DNA of 64,000 bases from Cheilinus undulatus (lineage: Eukaryota > Chordata > Actinopteri > Labriformes > Labridae): NCBI RefSeq assembly GCF_018320785.1, contig NC_054884.1:17795667-17859666 (forward strand), read 5' to 3'. This document shows positions 52,301 to 58,952 of the stretch, piece by piece. Under the pieces are notes generated by a model. The model made no database searches and had not been told where the DNA came from. It saw nothing but the letters and a program-made list of their open reading frames with translations. The number at the start of each line of letters is the position of its first letter. Within the stretch, counting starts at the first letter, position 1. A program made the translations under genes and the position numbers.

Positions 52301-55300
52301 AAACCGTTTACAATCGCTACTGCTGGTGCGGTGATTAGCTCAGATTTAGCCATAGTATAGTGGCAGTTTTACCAGAACTGGAACCCATTTCTGTACAAAA
52401 TAAAGACTAAAAGCTTATGATGGAAAACTTGTTTTTGCTCTTCTTCCAACCTGCTTCAGCACAAGTTTTTGAGAGTTACAGGGCAAGTGGTTAGATGCAG
52501 TGTGAGTGGGTATAGTGGCTGCTAGTGGAGTGATGAGCTCAGACGTAGCCACAGCGGCAGTTTTGTCAGAACTGGACAACATTTTTTTAAGAAGACAAAG
52601 AGCCACACCAAAAGCTTTTTGTGATGGAGAAGATATTTTTGCTCTTCCCCTGACTGCTTTGGCAGGGTTCTGCGATCATTACGGATTGCATTAGCTATTT
52701 GTGTAAAAATGCCATTATTTTGAAGTCTTTTTGTCACAGAATGATAATTTTTTTTTCACTTTTTGGTCCCAAAGAGATGGGAGAAAGAGTTTTTACAAAA
52801 AAGGCTTAGTCATTAGTATTTACTGTTAGTAATGCATACAAATCTTTGAGTTTTAATATCCATTTTTTCTTTCTTTCTTCTTTGTAGTCCCTACTTTAGT
52901 AACTTTTTTGTTAATTCAAGTGACATCACTGCAGCACATGCATTCGTAAAGCCAAAGTTGTCCTGAAAAAAAGGATGTTGAGAGCTTGACTGTGCACCAA
53001 AATGCAGGCAAGATAACAAGAAAACAAAAAACAAAAAACGTAGGGCTCAGAGGGTTAATTTTCTTTAAGTCTTTACAAATTTGAGTGAAAAAGAACACAC
53101 CTTTTAACATCAAAGCTGAAAGTAAGAGCCAAGATATCATAGCCAGTTTTTTCAGAAGATGCATAACTTACTTATGCTGATGAATGTTATTCATTTTATG
53201 TTGAGATTCAATTTTCTCTTTCTGGTTTTCCTTACAGGTCCGGCTGCAGCACAGTATCAGCCTGAACCTCTCGGATATGGACAGAATGGAAAATTATCAG
53301 GACAATATGGTGAGATTTAGCTGACATAAAACAACCTTATAAACAAACCTCTTTTCAAATATATTTCATTTAACTTTCGATTTTTGTGTGATTGCAAAGG
53401 GAAGTGAAGTTCCTTACGCACCTGAAGCTCATGGTTTTCAGAGTCGGGCAAAATCTTCTGGGAAATATGCTACAGAATATTTTTTAATTTGTTATTTGGA
53501 TATAAAACATTGTATTGTCTATGTTTGTAATCTTGTCAACCTTCCACAGGCAGCCAGAGTCCGTATAAGTCACAGCCTCTTGAATCTACATCTGAAGTGA
53601 GATCTGGTGAGGAATATGCAATTCTTGATATAGTAATGATACGTAAGTTGTTAATTTGGGTTTGAGATATATAATTTTAAGTTTATAAATGCTTGTCTTT
53701 TTTACAGAAACAGATGGCTTATCTTATGACCCCCTGCCTGTGGAGCCAAATTCAGCTGGGAAATCCTTCTGTGTGTCATCAAAGTGTTTCAAACATTCAG
53801 CAGAGCCTGATCTCTTATTTCCTATCACTAATTTTTCCTCCTTATTTTTCTCCTCTTAGTGAAAGGAGGGGTACAGACTCCAGTGACTGCAGCTGAAGGT
53901 GATGGGATTGATAGATATGGTCAGTATATTTCTGTGTGTCTGTTTGTTTTGGCATTTCTTCATTTAGTTAACTTTTAAATGTTTGTCATTTTCAGAAAAT
54001 GTGGGCTATATAAACGGACAGGTACAGCCAGAAGGTAAAACTACTGCACCATTTTTTTTATTATGTAGATTACAAATTAAAACATGAGTCAAAACCAACC
54101 ACCTTTTCCCTACCCTGTGTGTCTGCTTACTTATGTTTTCTCTACAGTTGTTAATTTCCCAGCAGCTCCCACGCCTGGTCCCACCCTGGCCTACCAATCC
54201 GCCCCGTCCTATCTGCCTGTGGACTCGTCCTTCACTCCTGATGTTACACCTGGAGCAGGTCTGGAGGACTTACCTGACCCTGCAGGCACTACCAGCCTCG
54301 CCTTAGACTCGTCACCTGCAACAGAAACGCAGGGTGTGGTTCAGCTGCCCGATCAGCCTGATGATCAACAGCAGCTGCCACGTCAGATTCACATTCAGCA
54401 GCATCTCAAGCTGCATTTTCACCAACAAGGCAAGTCCAGAAAAGGTTAAAGTTCAGTGGCTTGAATTAAGAAAATTCCTTTAAAGTGAAGAAAGCATGGT
54501 TTCCTTTAAATTGTTAAGAAGAGGAAGATTAAACATGTATTGATTTATCTCTTAGGGTAAACATTTATATAGAGCATGATGTGGGAAAGAAGAGTCAAAT
54601 TATTCAATATTTGAAAAGCATGCTGCTTTTAAATTCAGCACAGCTGTTTATGTTTACTGCTAGCCTAGCTAGCTACCTCAAAAACTAGCGGGAAACCTCC
54701 ACTGTGATTTATTTACAGAAGTTTTCACATTTTCTTAGGAAGATTTGGAGGGCTTTTTTTGGCTCCCTTTCTTAATGCAAGTAAAATAAGATCAATACTG
54801 CTCTAATGTCTGTAAACTATGTGAATCTACAGCCACAAGTTAGTTTGATTAGCTTAGCATTAACGAGCTGTGCCTAAAATGACCCTCTATTTACTATTAA
54901 TTATGATATAATCATAGTAATTATACTTCAGACAGCGTTATCGCACCGCTGTCTGAATTAATACTGAACTCCTCTGTGAAGAAGACACTTTGTATGCCAA
55001 AATGCATCAGGAAAAGTAGCATACAACAGATAACAACCAAGAAACATAACCACAAAGCAAAGGAAAATTGGGCAACACTTTATTTTAGTGGACCTAATTA
55101 CCTACTAGTTTTATAGTAATATGTGTAATTAACTACTTATTTCTGAAGAATAAGGTGGTAATTACCTTGTAATGAGTTGGAACTTTAAGAATAATAATGC
55201 AGAAATATGGTAATATTAAGGAATGTATTAGTTAACCACTTATTTGAAGCCGATAAATCAGCCATACATATCAGCAGTATAAATCATGCATTGGCCTTAA

Positions 55301-56652
55301 ATGTCGGCAAATGTACAAATGTTTTAAGTATAGATGGTTGTCCAGGGTGCCACACACTCAGGGAGAACGGCTGTGAGCATTTTGATTGAACCTCAAGGAT
55401 ATGAACCTTGCAAAGAAGATGGATTTGCAAGACTCTGTCTGTCATCAGGCAAATCTACATTGAAAAGCTTTAGTTGGAGCTGTTTGCAATGGCTGCTTCC
55501 ACTGTGGCAAGTAACTCAGATATAGCTCTATTTTACCAGAGCTTAACCCCATTTCTGCATGAAATAAAAACAACATAAAAGCTTTTTTGATGGGAAAGGG
55601 TTAGTCTTTGTGTGAGTGGGTTTATACAATGGATGTAAGAGAAGTGGAGCTTGGACTTTGCCACAGCTGCGGTTTTGTCAGAACTGGACAACATTTCTCT
55701 ATTAAAATAAGGGCAGAGAGCAACACTTAACATTATTCCCTCTCTGTTTGCTACTGTGTAGTCAACAGCGGTAGAAAAATATACAACAAGTAAAAGTACA
55801 GTTACTGTGGTTAAAGCTTACATAAATAGAGGTAAAAGTACTGATTTTAAAATGTAAACTGGACAAGTGAAGTGAATGAAAGTACAACTACCCCAAAAAG
55901 TACCCAACTACAGTTATTTGAGTAATGTAGAGAGTTACTTTCCAGCCCTGATATTACAACATAGTCATATTAAATGTCAACACCCCAGTAAAGATAAATG
56001 TAGAAAGAAGGTACATGTATGTTTTGAAAGTTTTAAACTATCCTTAACAGTGAATGCATCATTCCAGGTTGTTGGAAGCATAGTTCCTTTATCCTCACTA
56101 AAAGATATGTTCATAGTTGTTTTGCCTTGTTAATGTTTCATTTATAGTCATTAGTGTTCAGGTAGCTTGTTGGCTTGGTTCTGGATGAAAAATCTTGAAG
56201 CAAGGATTTTTATAAAAATGTCAATGGAGGATTTTAATGTTGAATTTTATTTCTGGAACCAGAGCTGTCAAAAAAAGTTGGTGGGCACTGTTTAGCTCAG
56301 TTAATTTGTCCCTAATTGCTAAGCTAAACTAACTGGGTAACAGCTGTAACTTTATTTTTACTCTATGGAAGAAAGAGTTTTATCAATCTGTCTAACACTA
56401 AACAAAAAGCCAGTGAGACCATTTCCCCAAATGTATTGCTTAAAATAACAGAGTCCATGGTAATAAAGCTTAAGAGTAACAGTTGTCCTTTTTTTCCCCT
56501 CATGTTCAGGAGCAAAGAATGGAAAATATGACTTGAACGGCTTCTTTGGGAACAGTGGCTATCAAGGTAAGACTTCGACTGACATGATTGTCATTATATT
56601 GTTTTTCTCAGCCCTCTGCTCATCTGTTACTGTTTTTCTCCACCTAGGTTAA
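25288..56652 (+). CDS. cmn: Calymmin / GREP1-like glycine-rich extracellular matrix protein
   Basis: Predicted secreted, elastin-like matrix protein; zebrafish calymmin is a notochord-sheath component. I trace 57 coding exons (blocks listed separately), 3,843 nt, 1,280 residues plus stop. It starts at ATG 25288 (context CCACC) with a hydrophobic signal peptide and ends at TAA 56650-56652. Internal exons are all multiples of three with phase-1 junctions, and typically encode one G-Y-G-A-x-A-G...N-G-x-G-A-K-x-N module. Three long exons (393, 297 and 282 nt) are Pro/Glu/Gln-rich instead. No cysteine-rich or enzymatic domain is seen. The identity rests on the repeat style, the signal peptide and the location beside paqr4 (human GREP1 lies beside PAQR4, from memory). 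Another Gly-rich matrix family remains possible. Confidence 0.75.
26070..26605. mobile_element. Non-autonomous hAT-like element, one end recognisable
   Basis: Contains GATTAATCACATTAATTGTG near the left and ends in TTTGACAGCCCTAATAAC, the form seen, from memory, at the ends of fish hAT-derived repeats. The left terminal repeat is missing or eroded. There is no transposase. Confidence 0.5.
26890..27110 (+). mobile_element. Mariner transposase relic (N-terminal part)
   Basis: Two frames joined by a frameshift near 26985 read like the helix-turn-helix part of a mariner transposase: GLSISRIAKMISIGKGSVWQ, then CAKVVPKLLIPDQKEKC. It is cut off at a T-run at about 27100. No terminal repeats found. 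Confidence 0.65.
28988..29910 (+). repeat. Dispersed repeat with an internal degenerate TGGCAAAA array (copy A)
   Basis: From 29270 to 29900 the plus strand is a long, imperfect reiteration of TGGCAAAA-like units (GGCAAAAGTGGCAAGAA and variants). The non-repetitive flank (28988-29170, including GGGGGAGAGCTTTC and AGTCAGCAAAAT-like segments) recurs in reverse orientation at 48240-48435. This is therefore a dispersed element carrying its own minisatellite, not a local microsatellite expansion. Confidence 0.7.
30473..30978 (+). CDS. cmn: Calymmin-like exons 2-5
   Basis: Exons 30473-30523, 30626-30670, 30756-30815 and 30928-30978 (51, 45, 60 and 51 nt), all phase 1. They give the first Gly-rich modules, such as GYSAASGVSNGQG and GYGAAAGVANGQG. 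The short introns (85-112 nt) have consensus or near-consensus splice sites. Confidence 0.78.
31130..31300 (-). repeat. SINE/L2-tail-like repeat
   Basis: 'ggcaaggcaatcttatttaa' followed by an A-rich tract with a 'ttcaaa' theme resembles a very common fish L2-related tail, from memory. It sits in the 1.6-kb intron between exons 5 and 6; the rest of that intron shows no exon. Confidence 0.45.
32551..33900 (+). CDS. cmn: Calymmin-like exons 6-13
   Basis: Exons 32551-32598, 32688-32738, 32821-32871, 33007-33051, 33131-33172, 33398-33448, 33550-33600 and 33856-33900 (48, 51, 51, 45, 42, 51, 51 and 45 nt), all phase 1. Modules include GYGVQAGPANGQQMKGN and its near copy GYGAQAGPTNGQQMKGN, showing that exons 7, 8 and 10 and exons 11-13 come from a block duplication. 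Donors are mostly AATG|GTatga or AATG|GTattt; exon 6 has a weaker GTCTGT donor. Confidence 0.8.
34186..34706. mobile_element. Short inverted-repeat element (Tc1-like MITE)
   Basis: Starts TACAGTCATGTGCATAAGTT and ends AAAAGTTATGCACAGTACTA, imperfect inverted repeats of about 20 nt with Tc1-like ends. No convincing transposase is visible in the 520-bp interior. It lies in the intron between exons 13 and 14. Confidence 0.65.
34737..38851 (+). CDS. cmn: Calymmin-like exons 14-29
   Basis: Exons 34737-34787, 34905-34955, 35055-35111, 35202-35240, 35602-35649, 35737-35817, 35900-35950, 36036-36083, 36176-36220, 37000-37041, 37143-37184, 37281-37328, 37417-37467, 38467-38520, 38619-38711 and 38795-38851. 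All are multiples of three (39-93 nt) with phase-1 borders. Typical modules: GYGAGSGVPNGNGAKTN, GYGATTGASNGQGAKTN, GYGAGAGAVKGNGAKSN. Exons 19 (81 nt) and 28 (93 nt) are double-length modules, possibly from exon fusion by intron loss. Confidence 0.8.
35285..35575. mobile_element. Palindromic DNA-transposon remnant
   Basis: A segment GTGATTTAAGTGACTTTGAA near 35320 recurs inverted as TTCAAGGTTACTTAAATCGC near 35398. The right end, GGTGTACCTAATAAAGTGAT, is a familiar fish transposon terminus, from memory. It lies between exons 17 and 18. Confidence 0.55.
36240..36800. repeat. AT-rich repeat with recurring 'taattacc/ggtaatta' motifs
   Basis: Many short direct and inverted copies of TAATTACC/GTAATT-like words occur in the intron between exons 22 and 23. 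A similar block is at 55075-55240. No coding content. Confidence 0.5.
37690..38325 (+). mobile_element. Tc1-like element with transposase helix-turn-helix remnant
   Basis: Left end ACAGTGCCTGTAAAAAGTAT at 37691. An open stretch at 38078-38320 reads as the DNA-binding region of a Tc1 transposase ([35 protein letters not shown]). The catalytic half is missing. It is related to the minus-strand copy at 2483-2960. It lies in the intron between exons 26 and 27. Confidence 0.8.
38955..39347 (+). CDS. cmn: Calymmin-like exon 30: long Pro/Glu/Ala-rich segment
   Basis: 393 nt, phase 1 to phase 1. It opens with one normal module (GYGQMPYGKGTGATNGKS) and then becomes a non-repeat stretch rich in Pro, Ala and Glu with a short hydrophobic patch (GIIVMVTQEG) and EPAP/PEPEP runs. 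The frame-preserving donor is CAAG|GCAAGT, a GC donor; the nearby GTATCC would break the phase. Reading through would meet a stop at 39380. Confidence 0.75.
39650..40390. repeat. AGCT-rich degenerate repeat
   Basis: Irregular reiteration of TTAGCTAAAGC/GTAGCTA words at 39650-39735 and again at 40165-40390, split by an inserted element (39733-40170). No coding content; intron 30. Confidence 0.55.
39733..40170. mobile_element. Non-autonomous DNA element inserted in the AGCT-rich repeat
   Basis: Left end TAAGCCCCTATTTACATGAT and right end GTGCGAACAGGGCCTAAG are imperfect inverted repeats of the 'AGGCCCTGTTTACAC' type seen in fish hAT-like MITEs, from memory. The same AGCT-rich sequence flanks both sides, so the insertion is visible. 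The overlapping open frames are not read as genes. Confidence 0.6.
41568..42540 (-). mobile_element. Tc1-like non-autonomous element
   Basis: Left end (about 41572) TTTTATGTTTTGTTATGTTG pairs with right end CAACATAACAAAATGGAAAA (about 42511). The interior, including 'gttcaatagggttcaagtca' near 41941, matches a widespread fish Tc1-related repeat in reverse orientation, from memory. The open stretch at 42013-42342 is non-coding repeat. It lies in intron 30. Confidence 0.75.
42667..42963 (+). CDS. cmn: Calymmin-like exon 31: long acidic segment
   Basis: 297 nt, phase 1 to phase 1, acceptor CTCTAG and donor ACTG|GTAATT. Starts GYVTGDAVPEQTVTEADVV and continues as a Glu/Val/Pro/Thr-rich stretch with recurring VPE and PEEA words. 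With exon 30 it forms a spacer of about 230 residues that splits the two Gly-rich repeat regions. Confidence 0.75.
43936..48906 (+). CDS. cmn: Calymmin-like exons 32-39
   Basis: Exons 43936-43992, 45577-45630, 46244-46288, 46410-46460, 46616-46675, 48567-48620, 48721-48759 and 48850-48906, all multiples of three with phase-1 junctions. Modules return to the Gly-rich type (GFGAGAGVPNGYGSKPN, GYGQGAYLGAGYGNGNPYG). Exon 33 carries one Cys (DCGPSGVPNG), rare in this protein. Exon 36 ends in A instead of G, changing one junction Gly to Ser. Introns 32 and 36 are long and full of repeats. Confidence 0.75.
44050..45000. repeat. Dispersed repeat in intron 32
   Basis: Begins with CTAGGGCTGCTAGCAGCACT and ends near AATAATAGAGAGAAGAATTC...GGGCCCTAA, a pairing familiar from fish genomes, from memory. 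The class is not determined. No exon is seen inside. Confidence 0.45.
47255..48435 (-). repeat. Dispersed repeat with TGGCAAAA-type array (copy B), interrupted
   Basis: Reverse-orientation relative of 28988-29910: degenerate TTTTGCCA-like units at 47255-47412 and 47969-48180, then a unique flank at 48240-48435 matching the start of copy A. The array is interrupted by the element at 47413-47968. Confidence 0.65.
47413..47968 (+). mobile_element. Hairpin-ended element with RecQ-helicase-like scrap (copy 1)
   Basis: Both ends contain GATGGATTTGCC-like words in inverted arrangement (near 47416 and 47960), so both termini seem present. Inside, an open frame from 47593 reads MAEEISMDAAIAPVLSELDN and then IFSLKEEQRTA. 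In fish genomes this kind of text precedes the ATP-binding region of RecQ-like helicases in repetitive DNA (from memory). The rest of the helicase is missing, so this is a deletion derivative. Confidence 0.6.
49218..49256 (+). other. Candidate weak-donor exon of the calymmin-like gene
   Basis: Behind a good acceptor (TTTTTTCTCTAG) lies a 39-nt phase-1 module, GYAGQGSAAKSKS. Its only frame-keeping donor is the poor TCAT|GTTGGC, and using it would put Trp at the junction instead of Gly. It could be a rarely used cassette or a decaying exon. It is left out of the 1,280-residue count. Confidence 0.45.
49408..53309 (+). CDS. cmn: Calymmin-like exons 40-50 (KYG-type modules)
   Basis: Exons 49408-49464, 49592-49630, 49713-49769, 50672-50740, 50867-50935, 51057-51122, 51299-51343, 51469-51510, 51654-51722, 51817-51888 and 53238-53309, all phase 1. 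From exon 44 on, most end in a Lys/Gln-Tyr dipeptide with the codon split TAT G|GT (TKYG, GKYG, QKYG, GQYG), unlike the N-G endings of the first half. Exon 40 contains a GGAAAT hexamer run (GNGNGNG). Exon 41 follows an uninterrupted T-run ending directly in the AG at 49590-49591. Confidence 0.78.
52135..52740 (+). mobile_element. RecQ-helicase-like repeat (copy 2)
   Basis: Same family and orientation as 47413-47968: CAAATCCATCTTGAAAAGCT near 52202, then two related segments, near 52365 and 52560; the latter reads AAVLSELDNIF followed by RATPKAFCDGEDIFAL in a neighbouring reading. Lies in the intron between exons 49 and 50. Confidence 0.55.
53401..53469 (+). pseudogene. Fossil KYG-type exon with both splice sites lost
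   Basis: Exactly 69 nt, as in exons 43, 44 and 48. In the expected phase it reads GSEVPYAPEAHGFQSRAKSS and ends in GKY plus the first base of the Gly codon, with no stop. The base pair before it is GG, not AG (the AG one base earlier would shift the frame into a stop), and the bases after it are CT, not GT. It cannot be spliced in normally. Confidence 0.7.
53550..56652 (+). CDS. cmn: Calymmin-like exons 51-57: C-terminal region
   Basis: Exons 53550-53606, 53708-53770, 53860-53919, 53996-54034, 54148-54429, 56510-56566 and 56648-56652. The Gly modules fade into Ser/Pro/Glu-rich text (GSQSPYKSQPLESTSE). Exon 55 (282 nt) is Pro/Asp-rich and then Gln/His-rich (PDDQQQLPRQIHIQQHLKLH). Its donor is either a GC site CAAG|GCAAGT at 54430 or GTTAAA at 54445; both keep phase. 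Exon 56 restores a Gly-rich end (YDLNGFFGNSGYQ) and exon 57 supplies only the last bases of Gly and TAA. Confidence 0.75.
55075..55240. repeat. 'taattacc' type AT-rich repeat
   Basis: Resembles the block at 36240-36800 (recurring GGTAATTACC and TAATTAACTA words). Lies in intron 55. Confidence 0.4.
55395..55735 (+). mobile_element. RecQ-helicase-like repeat (copy 3)
   Basis: Third co-oriented copy: GATGGATTTGCAAGACTCTG near 55420, AATCTACATTGAAAAGC near 55451, and TTTTGTCAGAACTGGACAAC near 55673 encoding VLSELDNI. It shares the two-segment arrangement of copy 2. No intact ORF. Lies in intron 55. Confidence 0.55.
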
Positions 56653-56890
56653 CCTCACTGATGACAACCTTCACCTGCTGTTATATATTATTTTGAGCTG
56701 TTTCCAAAATGTATATTAATTTTATTCTTCTTCGTTTGTAGAATAGCCTTTGCATTTCTGTGTTTTGGAGTAGAGTAAAATTGTGATATTTGAGTATTTA
56801 GGTGTTTGTTTTGTATGTTTTATGTATCCTATGTTACATTTTGTCATGCACTTACAGTTTACTCCATATGACAGATTTGCTTAGTAGAGC

Positions 56891-56896
56891 AATAAA
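56891..56896 (+). terminator. cmn: First poly(A) signal of the calymmin-like gene
   Basis: AATAAA about 240 nt after the stop. A second AATAAA at 57042-57047 could end a longer transcript. Confidence 0.6.
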
Positions 56897-57047
56897 ATCA
56901 GTGAGTTTTCTTGATTGAATTTGATGTTATTTGCTCAAAATGATCCTGTAAAATGCAAAGAAGTGTAATTTATGTTGCATGGGGAATGGGTTTTCCACTA
57001 ATGTTGCAGGGATCTGTTTATTGTTGTACAGAATATGACTGAATAAA

Positions 57048-57508
57048 ACCATCAAAGATATTCTATTTCTACACGTGTGCGTATATCTATGTTTATCTTC
57101 TTAGTCTTATAATCACCAGGTCATCATGACTGTAAACCTGCTGTATGTTAACATGAGAAAGGGAACCTATGTGTAAAAAGGAAATGCAGAATAAGTCAAT
57201 TTCCCATGAAGCTGAGGTGTGCGTCACTCATGAGCAGCTGCCGTAGTGCACATGGCTTTTTGTAAGGATTAACCCCAGCTTAAGGATAAGAACCCTCTGC
57301 TGATTGGCCCTGCAGAAAGCATGCCACTTTGCCAGCTCAACAGGTTGCTTGCTTGGAATAACACCTGTCCAATGATGGATTTCAGGTAGCACAACTTCCA
57401 GACAGTTCTGTCGTCATGGCCGTGCCCAGGTGTCGTCTGAGCATGGCCGCATTTGGGATGTAAATGTTGAGGAACCTTCCTGCTAAATGTGAGGGCATCA
57501 GGGGAGTC
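57048..57508 (+). other. Intergenic and 5' region of paqr4
   Basis: Short gap between the calymmin-like 3' end and paqr4. It becomes GC-richer towards 57400, as expected for a promoter/5' UTR. An in-frame upstream ATG at 57464 exists, but the protein family starts further in. No TATA box is evident. Confidence 0.45.
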
Positions 57509-57511
57509 ATG

Positions 57512-58920
57512 ATGGTGCTTTACAAAGGACCGCGGCTGCTGGAGTTTGCAAAGACCCCTACACATCTTCAGTTTAACAAATATGTCCTGACTGGTTACAG
57601 GCCGGTGTCCACGGCTCAGGAGTGCATGAGAAGCCTCTTCTACATGCACAATGAACTAGGGAACATCTACTCTCATGGTAAGTGCAGGAATCTGTGCTCT
57701 CTGTAGGAGTCTACTCCAGTCAGTTTCAGTTTGGACTGAATGCAAAATGTTAATTAAGGTGTGTAACTGCATCTGAGTCCTCATAGTCCTTTTTCACCAT
57801 CTTGTATCCATTTAACCAATTCAGGGTTGTGCAAACCTAACGGGTCATAGATATCTCATACTCTCACTTATGACCAGTTAGAGACGTACTTGACAAGAGG
57901 GTGTAATGAGGATATGGGGTATTAGCTCTAATCTGCCCTGGGAATCCTTGTCCTGGAAATAACCTTGGAGGTAATTAGGTCTTTTGAAGGCGTGTGACAC
58001 TTCTTTTTCAGCTGCAAATCAATTATTGTGAGAAAGACATGCCTGGAAATGCACACCTGCAAAGAATTGGATGCAGGTTCAGAGTTAAGAATGAGTATGC
58101 AAACATTTAGAGATGTACTTTCTGGATCTGGGAGTGTAAAACTTGTGTTGAGTCTTAAAAAAAACAGTTTGAAGTTTAACTGCAAGAGGTAAAAACTGCA
58201 CAGTCCTGAACTTTCAAAGCGATCCTCCTCACTCCATTTTCTCCTTGGAGATCCTCTAAGTTCATTAAGGCTAACACTCTTACTAAGAGGAAGTGTAGGG
58301 TATTAGCTGTGGAGCGCTTGTAGCCAACAGCTATGTTTTAAACATGCTTCCTGGCAGTGAAACACAGAAGAAGCGCTATCTCTGTGCTAAATTCCTCAAA
58401 TGTTTCAGCATATTTAACAGCACCTGCTCAAATAAGAGAAGTCATAATCCTACAAACATTAACTCACCCACCCACCATCTTTAATGTTCTTCCTCTTACA
58501 TCTAATCTCTACTCTTCCCTCTTTTCCCTGTCATCTCAGGAATCCCCTTTTTCCTTTTCTTGGTGCTGCTGCCTTTCAGTATCCCCTGGGAGGAGGTGGA
58601 CAGCGTCTGGATCTGCGTGGTCCACTACCTGGCCTGTCTCTGCCCCACAGTGGGCTCAGTGGTCTATCATGTGTTCATGAACCATGTGGGAGGCGAGCAT
58701 GTGTATGACACCCTGCTCTCCCTGGACATGTTTGGTGTCTGTCTTGTTAACACTCTCGGTAGGTTGTTGATGACATCATCCTCTGCTCCTCCCTGGATGC
58801 TTGGATTGCAATCACTGCTGTCGCTAGAAGTCCACTTTTTAATGAGCTTTAAATAACACCTCTTTATCTTGACCAAAGTGAGAAGTTGACCCAGTTGACA
58901 TGGAGCCAACTCCATCCACA

Positions 58921-58952
<32 letters not shown>

